This document shows positions 9,053 to 19,041 of a stretch of DNA of 64,000 bases, piece by piece. The position numbers and the translations under genes are program-made. Origin of the DNA: Sulfuricurvum sp. (lineage in GTDB: Bacteria > Campylobacterota > Campylobacteria > Campylobacterales > Sulfurimonadaceae); NCBI RefSeq assembly GCF_028713855.1, contig NZ_JAQTNN010000010.1:1-64000 (forward strand). The letters are read 5' to 3'. The first letter of the stretch is position 1; every line of letters begins with the position of its first letter. The notes under the pieces are model-generated. The model saw nothing but the letters and a program-made list of their open reading frames with translations. It searched no databases and was not told the DNA's origin.

Positions 9053-10270
9053 ATGAAAAAAGAGGTTAAAAAAGTTGTTCTCGCCTATTCCGGCGGTTTA
9101 GATACAAGTGTCATTTTAAAATGGCTTCAGGATGAATACAAATGTGAAGTCGTCACGTTTACCGCCGATATCGGACAAGGCGAAGAGGTGGAACCCGCAC
9201 GGGCAAAAGCAGTCAGTCTTGGAATCAAACCTGAAAATATTTATATCGAAGACCTTCGTGAAGAATTCGTACGCGACTATGTTTTCCCGATGTTTCGAGC
9301 AAATGCAATTTATGAGGGAGAATATCTTCTAGGAACTTCTATTGCCCGACCGCTTATCGCAAAACGCCAAGCAGAAATTGCTCGTATTACAGGGGCTGAT
9401 GCCGTTAGTCACGGTGCAACCGGTAAAGGAAATGACCAAGTCCGTTTTGAAATGGGTTATTTAGGACAGAACAGCGCACTCACCATCATTGCACCATGGC
9501 GTGAATGGGACCTGAATTCCCGTGAAAAACTTCTCGCATATGCTGCTGAACATGGTATTAAAATCGAAATGAGCGGTAAAAAATCTCCGTATTCTATGGA
9601 TGCTAACCTTCTACACATCTCGTATGAGGGAGGAATCCTTGAAGATCCTGCTGCTGAACCTGAAGAGAGCATGTGGCGCTGGACGGTATCACCTCAAAAT
9701 GCACCTGATGAGGCTGAATATATCGAAATCGGCTATGAAAAAGGGGATCCGGTAAGCCTGAACGGGAAAATCTTATCACCTGCTGTAATGCTAGAACAGC
9801 TTAATATTATCGCAGGACGCCATGGTATCGGGCGTGCCGATATCGTCGAAAACCGCTTTGTCGGGATGAAAAGCCGCGGATGTTATGAAACTCCAGGTGG
9901 TACCATTATGATTAAAGCACACCGCGCAATCGAATCCTTGACACTGGACCGTGAAGAAGCTCATCTTAAAGATGAATTGATGCCACGCTATGCGAAACTG
10001 ATTTATAACGGGTTTTGGTTCGCACCTGAGCGTGAAATGCTTCAAGCGGCTATCGATAAAACCCAACAAAATGTCCGAGGCACCGTTCGATTAAAACTTT
10101 ATAAAGGAAACGTGATGGTAGTCGGACGCAGTTCTGATCTTTCACTTTTCAATCCTGAGTACTGTACGTTTGAAGAAGACTCTGTATATGATCAAAAAGA
10201 CGCAGGCGGGTTTATTAAACTCAATGCTCTTCGCTTCATCATTGCCGGTAAAGCACGAAAAAATAAATAA
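9053..10270 (+). CDS. argG: Argininosuccinate synthase
   Basis: 405 residues, the usual length. It joins citrulline and aspartate using ATP to make argininosuccinate in arginine biosynthesis. The PP-loop [10 protein letters not shown] is at residues 10-19, followed by [11 protein letters not shown] (about 123) and the conserved [17 protein letters not shown] stretch. A GGAT site precedes the ATG. It is the first gene of a 15-kb plus-strand run; the FTR-rhodanese gene follows after 15 bases. Confidence 0.97.
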   Translation: MKKEVKKVVLAYSGGLDTSVILKWLQDEYKCEVVTFTADIGQGEEVEPARAKAVSLGIKPENIYIEDLREEFVRDYVFPMFRANAIYEGEYLLGTSIARPLIAKRQAEIARITGADAVSHGATGKGNDQVRFEMGYLGQNSALTIIAPWREWDLNSREKLLAYAAEHGIKIEMSGKKSPYSMDANLLHISYEGGILEDPAAEPEESMWRWTVSPQNAPDEAEYIEIGYEKGDPVSLNGKILSPAVMLEQLNIIAGRHGIGRADIVENRFVGMKSRGCYETPGGTIMIKAHRAIESLTLDREEAHLKDELMPRYAKLIYNGFWFAPEREMLQAAIDKTQQNVRGTVRLKLYKGNVMVVGRSSDLSLFNPEYCTFEEDSVYDQKDAGGFIKLNALRFIIAGKARKNK

Positions 10271-10285
10271 TTTCAAGGAAGCATT

Positions 10286-11026
10286 ATGAGCATTATTAAA
10301 ATAGATATGAATTCAGATGAATTCCAAGCTGAATTAGAAAAAACCATCAAATTTACCGATAAAGTTGTAGCTCAATTCAATTGGGTTTATAATCCTGAAC
10401 AAGAGATTAATGAAGGTGTTCAGCTCGGGCTTGCCCGCAACAAAATGATGTACAGTAAACGTTTTTGCCCTTGTTATATGGTCGAAGAAGTTGACGGAAA
10501 ATATCAAAGTACTGATAATAGACTCTGTCCGTGTACCCCTGCTATCGAAAAAGAGATACCCGAAGAGGGAGTATGTCACTGTCAAATTTTTTGCACACCG
10601 GAATTTGCAGCAGCAAAACGAATGGAGATGGGGATCGAAGAAGCTACCCATCAGCACTCTCGTGGTCTAAGCAAAGAAGAGTGCCAAATGCTATTGACTA
10701 AAAGCGATATCGACAGTGATGAACTGACTGCCCTTTTCGAAGCACGCGAGCTCGGTATGGTTAACTTTAAAGTAGTAGACGTTCGTGAATGGATGGAGTG
10801 GAAAATGGGACGTATTGACGGTGCTGACATATTAGTACCAACCAGCAGTTTTTTCCAAACACTCAATGAATCAAAATTAAATAAAGACGAAAATATTATT
10901 GTCTATTGTCATGTCGGAAGCCGCAGTGCACATTGCCAACGAATTTTGTCAGATATGGGATACACTAAAGTTTCTAATCTCGCACACGGTATCGTCTCTT
11001 ACAGCGGTAAGATTGTACGAGGCTAA
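10286..11026 (+). CDS. Ferredoxin-thioredoxin reductase catalytic-type domain fused to rhodanese
   Basis: 246 residues in two parts. Residues 1-115 carry CPC (61-63), CPC (81-83) and CHC (97-99), the cysteine pattern of the catalytic subunit of ferredoxin-thioredoxin reductase. By homology C61, C81, C83 and C97 would hold a 4Fe-4S cluster, with C63 and C99 as the redox disulfide. Spacing is 17 and 13 residues, against 16 and 8 in plant/cyanobacterial FTR. Residues 155-246 are a rhodanese domain with active-site C208 in YCHVGSRS. A role in reducing or transferring sulfur or thiols with ferredoxin electrons is inferred. The gene sits between argG and rplI. Confidence 0.85.
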   Translation: MSIIKIDMNSDEFQAELEKTIKFTDKVVAQFNWVYNPEQEINEGVQLGLARNKMMYSKRFCPCYMVEEVDGKYQSTDNRLCPCTPAIEKEIPEEGVCHCQIFCTPEFAAAKRMEMGIEEATHQHSRGLSKEECQMLLTKSDIDSDELTALFEARELGMVNFKVVDVREWMEWKMGRIDGADILVPTSSFFQTLNESKLNKDENIIVYCHVGSRSAHCQRILSDMGYTKVSNLAHGIVSYSGKIVRG

Positions 11027-11038
11027 TAAAGGAATTAA

Positions 11039-11485
11039 ATGAAAGTTTTATTGACCAAAGATGTCAAAGGTGTCGGTAAAACCGGCGAGATCAAAGACGT
11101 AGCAGACGGTTACGGTAAAAACTTTTTAATCGGTAAAGGCTTAGCCTTGGCCGCAACCCATGAGGTACTTAAAAAGTATGAATCTGACCAACGCAAAAAA
11201 GCTGCCAACGATGCTGCAGAAATTGAACGGCTTAATACTATCAAAGCTGGGCTTGCTGATATCAAAGTAGTTATTATAAAAAAACTTGGTAATACGGGCC
11301 ATCTTTTTGGATCTGTTACTAAAGAAGAAATTGCCGATGCGTTACAAGTTCAACATGGGATTGAAATCGACAAAAAAGAGCTCGATGCCAAACACGGTAT
11401 CAAAACAACCGGTTTACATGACTTGGATCTTAAACTCGGTCATGGTATTCATGCAACTCTTCATTTAGAGATCAAAGGTGAATAA
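11039..11485 (+). CDS. rplI: 50S ribosomal protein L9
   Basis: 148 residues, normal for bacterial L9. The N-terminal domain [20 protein letters not shown] with [12 protein letters not shown] binds 23S rRNA. A long connecting helix and the C-terminal domain follow. An AAAGGA site precedes the start after a 12-base gap. The 3' end overlaps era by eight bases. Confidence 0.97.
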   Translation: MKVLLTKDVKGVGKTGEIKDVADGYGKNFLIGKGLALAATHEVLKKYESDQRKKAANDAAEIERLNTIKAGLADIKVVIIKKLGNTGHLFGSVTKEEIADALQVQHGIEIDKKELDAKHGIKTTGLHDLDLKLGHGIHATLHLEIKGE

Positions 11486-12356
11486 AGCAGGATTTGTCGC
11501 TCTTGTCGGGCGGCCCAATGCCGGTAAAAGTACACTGATGAACTGGATTTTGGGTGAAAAAATTGCCCTTGTCAGCCAAAAGGCTAACGCTACACGCAGA
11601 CGTTCCAATGCAATCGTGATGCACAACGATGACCAAATCATTTTTGTCGATACACCGGGCTTGCACCATGCCGAAAAACTCCTCAACCAATACATGTTAG
11701 AAGAGGCCTTAAAGGCGATCGGAGATTGCGATATCGTTGTCTATCTTGCGCCTGCTTCCGATAAAACCATCCATTACGAAAAATTTTTGGAACTCAATTC
11801 CGATAAACGTAAACATATCATTGTACTAAGTAAAATCGATCAAATTTCCCAAGCCGATCTCTTAAAAAAAATCGGGGAATATAACCGTTTTAGCGACCAT
11901 TTCTTAGCGCTTATCCCAATGTCTGTTACCAAAAATGTCGGTAAAAGTGATTTATTGAATACCCTAACAAAATATTTGGATGAATCACCTTATCTGTATG
12001 ATCCCGAAGATATGACGACCGAAAAAATGCGTGATATCTATAAAGAATTCATCCGCGAAGCAATTTTTGATAATATCAGCGATGAAATCCCATACGAATC
12101 AGATGTTATTATTGATAAAATCGATGAAGATGCCCCTGTGGAGCACATTCGTGCCACCATCATTGTCGAAAAAGATTCCCAAAAAGGGATCATCATTGGC
12201 AAAGGCGGATCGGCAATCAAACGCATTGGAAAAAATGCTCGCGAAAAAATCGAGCGCCTAGCTTCCAAACCTGTTTATCTGGAACTTTTCGTATCGGTTA
12301 AAAAAGGTTGGACCAGTGATAAAAAATTCTTAAGTGATTTAGGATACGAGTGGTAA
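11478..12356 (+). CDS. era: GTPase Era
   Basis: 292 residues. Era is a KH-domain GTPase that binds the 3' end of 16S rRNA during 30S assembly. The G1 motif [10 protein letters not shown]3 DTPGLHH and G4 SKID (as VLSKIDQ) are in order. The C-terminal KH domain has [15 protein letters not shown]. The start is GTG within the end of rplI. It is followed by the csd6-like gene with a seven-base overlap, an era-csd6 neighbourhood also found in Helicobacter. Confidence 0.97.
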   Translation: MNKAGFVALVGRPNAGKSTLMNWILGEKIALVSQKANATRRRSNAIVMHNDDQIIFVDTPGLHHAEKLLNQYMLEEALKAIGDCDIVVYLAPASDKTIHYEKFLELNSDKRKHIIVLSKIDQISQADLLKKIGEYNRFSDHFLALIPMSVTKNVGKSDLLNTLTKYLDESPYLYDPEDMTTEKMRDIYKEFIREAIFDNISDEIPYESDVIIDKIDEDAPVEHIRATIIVEKDSQKGIIIGKGGSAIKRIGKNAREKIERLASKPVYLELFVSVKKGWTSDKKFLSDLGYEW

Positions 12357-13303
12357 AACCAACTGTTTTTTTCATCATTCTTATTGGTAGTTTATTATCT
12401 GCCGATATCCTCACTCTTTACAAAAGTGGCGGAAAAAAGTTGATGGAACAGCAGATGAATATTCCCTCATACTGGACAGGAGCACTTGTTAATAAAGATA
12501 TCCGCTTCGGTTATTTCGAACGTGCGTTTTCACTGTTGACATGCAATAAAGAAAAAGGGGCTTTAGAACTTTATATCCCTGACAGACAACAACGATTTTC
12601 ACTGAAAAAAAGGTACGGCGCCTTTACCGGAAAAAATCCAGGAGACAAGCTCAGTGAAGGGGATCTTCGAACTCCTGTTGGAATTTATACTCTGACCGAA
12701 AAGAAAAAAAATGTTGATCCATTTTATGGACCGATGGCATTTGTTACTTCATATCCCAATTTATATGATCGCATACGCGGCAAAAACGGTGACGGTATTT
12801 GGGTACATGGGGTACCGATTAGCGGGACACGAGATCCTTTCACTCATGGATGTATTGCCATCAACAACAATGATCTCGTACAGTTAGATCAAACCATTAA
12901 TCCCTCCAATACACTTTTGATTATTGACTCTTCATTGAAGCAATGGACTAATCCTGCGGCATACTCAGCCATTTTAGCCGCTTTGTATCAATGGAAATAT
13001 ACCTGGTCTTATAATGATATTGAGGGATATCTCTCTTACTATGATCCTGCATTTAAACGGTTTGACGGAATGAATTACGAACAGTTCAAACGCTATAAAG
13101 AACGTGTATTTGCCAAAAATGAGGCAAAAAGCATTACCTTCCATGACCTCAATATCATCCCTTATCCAGGTGAAAAACGAAATCTTTTCTGGGTAACATT
13201 TAATCAGAATTATGTGAGTGAAAGCTATCAATATAAAGGTGAAAAATCACTTTTAATTCGATTAAACAACGATCAATCTATTTCTATCTTAACGGAAGAA
13301 TAG
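12350..13303 (+). CDS. L,D-carboxypeptidase/transpeptidase family cell-shape protein (Csd6/Pgp2-like)
   Basis: 317 residues with a GTG start overlapping the end of era. The N-terminus ([19 protein letters not shown]) is a signal peptide. The YkuD catalytic domain carries H153 (WVHGVP) and the HGCI motif (H166, C168), the catalytic Cys/His set. A C-terminal NTF2-like region follows from about 205. In Helicobacter Csd6 and Campylobacter Pgp2 this architecture trims tetrapeptide side chains to tripeptides and is needed for helical shape. It is directly coupled to a Csd4-like enzyme that would act next. Confidence 0.88.
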   Translation: MVKPTVFFIILIGSLLSADILTLYKSGGKKLMEQQMNIPSYWTGALVNKDIRFGYFERAFSLLTCNKEKGALELYIPDRQQRFSLKKRYGAFTGKNPGDKLSEGDLRTPVGIYTLTEKKKNVDPFYGPMAFVTSYPNLYDRIRGKNGDGIWVHGVPISGTRDPFTHGCIAINNNDLVQLDQTINPSNTLLIIDSSLKQWTNPAAYSAILAALYQWKYTWSYNDIEGYLSYYDPAFKRFDGMNYEQFKRYKERVFAKNEAKSITFHDLNIIPYPGEKRNLFWVTFNQNYVSESYQYKGEKSLLIRLNNDQSISILTEE

Positions 13304-14595
13304 TGCGTATCGCACCAATACTGATTGCCTCTCTTATCAATATCCTCTATGCTGATCCATTTACCCTTATTAAAAAAGAAACAAATACATCATCAACACC
13401 GACACTACTTGTTATCGGTGGAATTCACGGCAATGAACCCGGCAGTTACTTTGCAACCGCCATATTAGCCCAATACTATCAGATCACCAAAGGGAACCTT
13501 TGGATTATTCCTGATCTTAACCGACTCAGCATACAGAGAGATAATCGAGGAGTAAATGGTGATTTGAATCGTAAATTTGCTGATATCGACCCCAATGACC
13601 CCGATATTGATATTGTCCAAAAAATACAACAAGTTATTACAGAACCGCAAGTAGGAGTTGTGTTAAACCTTCACGACGGACATGGTTTTTATCGAAAAAA
13701 ATATCAAAATACTATATTTAATCCTAACGCATGGGGACAAACATGTGTTATCGATCAAGACGCACTTGATAGGGAACGTCCCTTTGGGAATCTCAATCAA
13801 ATCGCTTCAAATATAAGTAATGAGCTCAATGCTAATTTGATTGAAACACATCACTTATTTGACGTGCGTAACACAAATACAAAATTAGATGATGAAGTAA
13901 TGAAACATTCACTAACCTATTTTGCTGTTACGCATAATAAGCCTGCATTTGCTATCGAGACCAGTAAAAACCTTTCGACACTACATGAAAAGGTGTTTTA
14001 CCAGCTTCAGGCAATTGAAGGTTACATGAAATATATGGGGATTGAATTTGAACGTCCTTTTGAACTAACCCCCAAGACATTAGAAAAAATAGTTACATTG
14101 AAAGGCAATGTAACGATAAACAATAATTTATATCTAAGTCTGGATGATTTAAAAAACAGTTTAAGTTTGATTCCGCTACAATCGGAACGTAATGACTTTA
14201 AATTTTCCCATCCATTGGGAAGTGTACGACACAATAAGCAAAGTTATGATCTTTATATCGGTAACAAAAAAATAGGTTCTCTTATTCCAAGCTATTATCC
14301 TACAGATAATTGTAAGGGGTTGTTAGCCATTGAAATGGACGGGAAAGTGAAAAATTTTACGTTCGCTACAGATTTTTTTGTAACTGCCGATTTTAAGGTT
14401 ATCAATGATAATTCAAAGATGCGAGTTAATATCATCGGTTTTACCAAAAGAGGGGTAAAAGATGAAAGTAATTTTCCAGTAGCATTAAAAGATTTCGATA
14501 CAAACTATTCTATCGATACTTTAAATAAAAGTTATCGAATAGAGTTTTATGAACAAAGCCGCTTCTGCGGAATGGTTCTTGCATATTTTAAATAG
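13303..14595 (+). CDS. DL-carboxypeptidase, M14 family (Csd4/Pgp1-like)
   Basis: 430 residues, GTG start sharing one base with the csd6-like stop codon. A short signal sequence is followed by an M14 zinc carboxypeptidase domain: GGIHGNEPG (H42, E45), NLHDGHGF (H124) and AIETSK (E219, the catalytic Glu position). Two C-terminal beta-type domains follow, as in Csd4. The family cleaves murein tripeptides to dipeptides in the periplasm and shapes the cell. From memory, Helicobacter Csd4 uses Gln where this protein has the canonical His42. Confidence 0.87.
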   Translation: MRIAPILIASLINILYADPFTLIKKETNTSSTPTLLVIGGIHGNEPGSYFATAILAQYYQITKGNLWIIPDLNRLSIQRDNRGVNGDLNRKFADIDPNDPDIDIVQKIQQVITEPQVGVVLNLHDGHGFYRKKYQNTIFNPNAWGQTCVIDQDALDRERPFGNLNQIASNISNELNANLIETHHLFDVRNTNTKLDDEVMKHSLTYFAVTHNKPAFAIETSKNLSTLHEKVFYQLQAIEGYMKYMGIEFERPFELTPKTLEKIVTLKGNVTINNNLYLSLDDLKNSLSLIPLQSERNDFKFSHPLGSVRHNKQSYDLYIGNKKIGSLIPSYYPTDNCKGLLAIEMDGKVKNFTFATDFFVTADFKVINDNSKMRVNIIGFTKRGVKDESNFPVALKDFDTNYSIDTLNKSYRIEFYEQSRFCGMVLAYFK

Positions 14596-14603
14596 GATAG
14601 AGG

Positions 14604-16142
14604 ATGAGTAAAAGTAAACAGCAAACCTATTCAACCATCGTATCAGCCAACCCATATAAAGGGGATTATTATATTGGTACATTCGATGCGATATCTGAAA
14701 TCACTTCTCCTTCATTTAGAAAAGAGCAGTATGCGGTATCTTTTTTAAATACTAAAGGATTTATCTCTACTCTCATTGGAATCAGTAAAAACATTCCCGA
14801 TGATGATGTGTACGATGCATTAGAAAACAAAGTTTATGAAGAACTCGCATTGGATATGGCTGTCGAATACCATATCAAATATGTTGAAGCAATTCAGCGC
14901 AGTACCGAAGGTGACCGATTTTTTCACGTGTTCGTTGTTGACCCTTTAACATTAGATCAAGATTATGCTCAAGTTATTAACGCAATTAAGTATCTTGATC
15001 AAATTGTTCCTGTTCCTTTACTGATCAAGTCCCTTTATGTTAAAGAACTTATTGACTCTTCCGATGTTCACTGCTTTATTTATTTTCAAGAAAATGACGC
15101 ATTCTTCTGTATCTATAATGAACAAGAATTTATTTATGCAAAATCATTGAAATTTTCACTTAAGCAGATGCATGAACGCTTCTGTGAGCTTCTTGGTGAA
15201 CAAATTGATCTTCTGACGTTTGAAACAATGATCGCCAATGAGGGGTTAAACACATCAAACTCTAACTACCAAAAAAATCTTATTAAACTGTTTGGCGAAA
15301 TTTTTCTCCATATTAGTGATGTTATGACCTATGCGAAAAGAGCATATGACATCAAAAAATTTGATGAAATATTTATTGGAACAGGGGCGGGAAGCGTTAC
15401 AGGCTTAGATGAATATGCACAGACTTATTTGGGCATAAAAACAACTCCGTTCGATTTTAACTATGGATTTAATACCAATGGTATCAAAGTAGATCAAATA
15501 CATCAGTTAATGCATCTCTACGGAAGATTAGAAGCCGAAGAACGTTACGATTGCAACTTTACAATATTCCATCGTCCCCCTCCATTTGCAAAACGTGACA
15601 GCGGAAAACTTATTTTAGTCACAGCTGCCGCATTAGCTACAGCTCTTCTTTATCCAGGAGTGTATTGGGGACTTTCCTATGTTGAAGAGTTTCATCATGC
15701 TGTTTTAACCAAAGAATATGAACAAGTTCATATTGAAAAGATGACTCGTGAAGCTACTGTTAATTTAAAATTAGCCAATAAAAATGCAGCTCAGGCCCTT
15801 TTGGATGAACAAAAAACAGCCTATAAACAAAAACAAGATACGTTGATACAGGTTCACGAGAAAAAAGTTAATTATCCGATGAAATCAAAAATAATGGCTG
15901 ATTTCACCCGTAGCTTTAACCAATACCGTGTACAACTCAAAAGTATCTCTTATGGTGAAGATGTAAATGATACAAAAACATTTACATTTGGGCTAACATC
16001 ATCAAATACACAAGATATTACAGCTCTGTTGAAACATTTAACAGACATTAAGCGCGATAAATATGATTTTAATCTAGAGCTCATCTCTTACAATGAAGAA
16101 GAGAAATCTTATTTAAGTGAATTAAAGGCGGTAATCAAATGA
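14604..16142 (+). CDS. Pilus/T2SS inner-membrane platform protein (MshI/PilM-GspL-like)
   Basis: 512 residues. A cytoplasmic region of about 330 residues is followed by one membrane segment (about 334-356, LILVTAAALATALLYPGVYWG) and a periplasmic coiled segment of about 150 residues. This layout matches GspL or a fused PilM-PilN/MshI platform component. Sequence motifs are weak, so the call rests on layout and on its place as first gene of an msh-like cluster (PilO-, PilP-, secretin-, AAA-, ATPase- and GspF-like genes follow without gaps). It overlaps the next gene by four bases. Confidence 0.68.
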   Translation: MSKSKQQTYSTIVSANPYKGDYYIGTFDAISEITSPSFRKEQYAVSFLNTKGFISTLIGISKNIPDDDVYDALENKVYEELALDMAVEYHIKYVEAIQRSTEGDRFFHVFVVDPLTLDQDYAQVINAIKYLDQIVPVPLLIKSLYVKELIDSSDVHCFIYFQENDAFFCIYNEQEFIYAKSLKFSLKQMHERFCELLGEQIDLLTFETMIANEGLNTSNSNYQKNLIKLFGEIFLHISDVMTYAKRAYDIKKFDEIFIGTGAGSVTGLDEYAQTYLGIKTTPFDFNYGFNTNGIKVDQIHQLMHLYGRLEAEERYDCNFTIFHRPPPFAKRDSGKLILVTAAALATALLYPGVYWGLSYVEEFHHAVLTKEYEQVHIEKMTREATVNLKLANKNAAQALLDEQKTAYKQKQDTLIQVHEKKVNYPMKSKIMADFTRSFNQYRVQLKSISYGEDVNDTKTFTFGLTSSNTQDITALLKHLTDIKRDKYDFNLELISYNEEEKSYLSELKAVIK

Positions 16143-16774
16143 AATTACAAATTGAAGACTACCTTTACTCGTTAGATCAGTCCTTATCACAAAAGAGTGA
16201 TCGTGATAAAATGATGCTTTATGTCATGATTTTCGCTTCATTATTTGCTTTTTCCTATTTGTTATTTTGGGAAAGCTCCGAAGCAGGTTTCAAAATCTCA
16301 CATGAAAAAGCTCTAAAAGCTGAAAATGATCTAAACATAGACAAGCAATATTTAGCAGCCAATCCTCCTGAACGAATCACACAAATAGAGCAGGAAACGG
16401 TTGAGATTGAGAAACAGCACGTCCTTTATGTGCAATATAATACTTATATTAAAGAACAGTTGGAACAAATCTCCTCTTTGTATTACGATGAAAAGGTATG
16501 GGGATCTTATCTTGACTCTGTATCACGTTATGCCCGTGCGACTAATGTTAAATTGGTACAATTCGGCAATAGACTCCAAACTGATAACAGTTCATTTGGA
16601 CATGTTTTAGATATTACAATATCTTCAGAAGGCCAATACAAAAATACCCTTAAATTTATCAACGCACTTGAACAAAGTCAGTTAGTCGTTGATCTTCATG
16701 ATTTCAACATAACTGCTGAGGAAAAACTTAAAGGGGATCTTAATATCTCAGTATGGGGGATTGTAAGACAATGA
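16139..16774 (+). CDS. PilO/MshJ-like inner-membrane assembly protein
   Basis: 211 residues: a short cytoplasmic N-terminus, one membrane segment (about 25-43), a coiled coil (about 45-115), then a ferredoxin-like periplasmic domain (VKLVQFGNRLQ to the end). This is the PilO/GspM architecture. It would pair with the upstream platform protein in the inner membrane. Starts and stops overlap with both neighbours (ATGA type), so the set is translated together. Confidence 0.65.
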   Translation: MKLQIEDYLYSLDQSLSQKSDRDKMMLYVMIFASLFAFSYLLFWESSEAGFKISHEKALKAENDLNIDKQYLAANPPERITQIEQETVEIEKQHVLYVQYNTYIKEQLEQISSLYYDEKVWGSYLDSVSRYARATNVKLVQFGNRLQTDNSSFGHVLDITISSEGQYKNTLKFINALEQSQLVVDLHDFNITAEEKLKGDLNISVWGIVRQ

Positions 16775-17277
16775 AAACATATCTACTCTTAGGCTTTATC
16801 AGTGTCGCATCATTCTCTGTGGCTACGGCTTCTCCAGTAATTCCAGTTGGAACAGTAAGTATAGTTCAACCTCAAGGGGACAAAGAACTAACTTGGGTTG
16901 ATGAACAAATTCAAGCTATTTTACCTGCACGTGTCGGTATCCCGGAAGGATTTATCAATTCATTACGTGACCCGATGAAAATGAAGAAACCCGTACCTGT
17001 AGCAACGATTGGTTCTAAATTACTTGCCCCTCCAAAGCTAGGTAGTTTGGGTATCATAGCCCCACCAAAAATTGTTGAAGAACCATTGCGTCTTTTAGCC
17101 ATTATAAATAAATCGGTTTTGATCAGTGGGAAATGGTACAAAGTCGGTGATAGCGTCCGGAATTTTTCCCTTCTTGAAGTCAAACCGAATTCCGTTGTTT
17201 TAGCGGATAAAAAAGATCAAAAACTTATTTTGTTTTTAACCAAACAAAATAGTAATATTAAAATCATCACAAAATAG
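16771..17277 (+). CDS. PilP/MshK-like periplasmic protein
   Basis: 168 residues from the ATG at 16771, which overlaps the upstream TGA and starts directly on a signal peptide (MKTYLLLGFISVASFSVATA). A longer in-frame start at 16753 is less likely. The last 65 residues (LRLLAIINKSVLISGKWYKVGDSV and LLEVKPNSVVLADKK) are a small beta domain like the HR/GspC-type domain of PilP, GspC and MshK. These connect the inner-membrane platform to the secretin. Confidence 0.7.
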   Translation: MKTYLLLGFISVASFSVATASPVIPVGTVSIVQPQGDKELTWVDEQIQAILPARVGIPEGFINSLRDPMKMKKPVPVATIGSKLLAPPKLGSLGIIAPPKIVEEPLRLLAIINKSVLISGKWYKVGDSVRNFSLLEVKPNSVVLADKKDQKLILFLTKQNSNIKIITK

Positions 17278-17286
17278 GAAAGTATC

Positions 17287-19038
17287 ATGACATCTGTAAT
17301 TAAACACCATGCACGAGCGTTTATGTTATCCGTTGCCACGGCTGCCCTTCTCACACCTACACTACAGGCAGATTGTACGTATGAGCTTTTCAACATCTCT
17401 TCAGTCAAAGGGACAAGTGTAGGAGAGTTTATCGATCAACTGAGCGATGAATGTGGAATGAGCCTAATTGTAACCGATGAACAAGCGGAAGGTGTCCTCA
17501 AAAAACCTATGAATAAAACCTTCTTGAAAAATTTAACGATCAATGAAGTGTTAGATTTAATTATAAAAGAAAACAATCTCCAATATACATTGCAAAACAA
17601 TGTGCTTAAAATCTCTTACTTAACAACAAAAACGTACAATATTGATTATATTGCCAGTGGACGTAAAGGAACCGGAAGTACCAATATTAGATTAAGTTCT
17701 AATTCGGGTACAGCAGCAGGAGCCAGCAGTACAACCGGGACAAGTGGAACAACCGGAAACACTGCAAATTCAAATTCAAATGCCGCCTCATCAGAATCAG
17801 GAACAAATATTTCTACGGTTGATGAAGTAAAATTTTGGGATAACTTAGAACAAGAGGTAAAAAACATCTTAAGTCGTCCAGAAGATGATTACAGACAAAA
17901 GAAACCTGAAATTGCTTCAGATACAAAAGATACAGCTCCATTAAGTAAAGAAGATGAAATACACAATATTTTCATCAATAAAAGTGCCGGTTTAGTTACG
18001 GTTACCGGAACCGGGAAACAGATTCAGCGCCTTGATGCGTATATTGATGATTTACAAAAGAAAATGCAAACTCAAGTATTAATCGATGTTAAAATGTACA
18101 GTGTCATCTTTAATGACGGTTCAACAACAGGTATCGATTGGTCTCAAATTTATAGTCTGCAAAATTTCAATGTCGGATTTAATAAAATTAATTTTCAAAA
18201 TGTAGATACATTCACTGATAATAAAATCACAAAGGCAACAACAGGTGACGGTGTACAAGTATTGGCTCAAAATGGGGGAACTACTGATGCTACGACTGGT
18301 CTAATGTTACCAACATATGGGATGATTGATGTTGCAGGTGCCAGAGCTGCAGTTACAACGACATCAAAACTATTCAATCTCAGTAATAGTATCAGTATCA
18401 ATAATTTGATTATGTTTTTAAAATCTCAAGGCGATGTTTATGCTATCTCAAATCCTAAAATTTTAACACTTAACAATCAACCTGCGCTGATCACTGCGGG
18501 AACAGAACTGTTTTACAAAACAATTAATACTTCAACATTAGCAGGTGGGACAACAGGGACACAAGCACAAACAGAAATTATCAGTTCTGTTTTCTCTGGT
18601 GTTTTACTTGATATTACCCCTGAGATTTCAAAAGATGGGACAATTACTCTTCGGATTAATCCTTCCGTTTCGGAAACAGCCAGTACAATATCAGCAGACA
18701 ATTCGACACGTACTATGCCACCAGACTTAAGCCGTCGTCAAATTTCTACCGTTGTTACCGTTAAAGACGGTAATCGTATTGTTTTGGGTGGTTTGATTAA
18801 TCGTAAATCATCTAACACTTCCACTAAACTTCCGTTGCTTGGAGATATCCCTTTCTTAGGATATCTATTTAAACAAGATGGAATGAGTGAAAAAGTAGAA
18901 GAGCTTGTAATCATTATTGAGCCTCATATCGTTAAAAAAGAAAATGATACGCTTAGTCTTTCAGACCTTGGCTATTCACGAGTAGATAAAGCAATGGCTA
19001 ACGGAACTTCAACAGTCTCTCAAGAGGACAAAAAGTAA
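17287..19038 (+). CDS. mshL: Outer-membrane secretin, MSHA/type II family (MshL-like)
   Basis: 583 residues. A signal peptide is followed by an STN/N0-type domain (about 35-115), a Ser/Thr/Gly/Asn-rich linker (about 135-180), an N1-like domain (VTVTGTGKQIQRLDAYIDDL) and a C-terminal secretin domain containing VTVKDGNRIVLGGLINRK and LPLLGDIPFLGYLFK. Secretins form the outer-membrane pore for pili or secreted substrates. The N-terminal arrangement and the mshM-like gene next door point to the MSHA-type pilus family. A GGAAAG site precedes the ATG. Confidence 0.9.
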   Translation: MTSVIKHHARAFMLSVATAALLTPTLQADCTYELFNISSVKGTSVGEFIDQLSDECGMSLIVTDEQAEGVLKKPMNKTFLKNLTINEVLDLIIKENNLQYTLQNNVLKISYLTTKTYNIDYIASGRKGTGSTNIRLSSNSGTAAGASSTTGTSGTTGNTANSNSNAASSESGTNISTVDEVKFWDNLEQEVKNILSRPEDDYRQKKPEIASDTKDTAPLSKEDEIHNIFINKSAGLVTVTGTGKQIQRLDAYIDDLQKKMQTQVLIDVKMYSVIFNDGSTTGIDWSQIYSLQNFNVGFNKINFQNVDTFTDNKITKATTGDGVQVLAQNGGTTDATTGLMLPTYGMIDVAGARAAVTTTSKLFNLSNSISINNLIMFLKSQGDVYAISNPKILTLNNQPALITAGTELFYKTINTSTLAGGTTGTQAQTEIISSVFSGVLLDITPEISKDGTITLRINPSVSETASTISADNSTRTMPPDLSRRQISTVVTVKDGNRIVLGGLINRKSSNTSTKLPLLGDIPFLGYLFKQDGMSEKVEELVIIIEPHIVKKENDTLSLSDLGYSRVDKAMANGTSTVSQEDKK

Positions 19039-19041
19039 CGG

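Noticed and set aside
17646-17867. 73-residue hydrophobic-looking frame antisense to the secretin linker
   Set aside because: It is the reverse reading of the low-complexity Ser/Thr/Gly linker and has no independent support.
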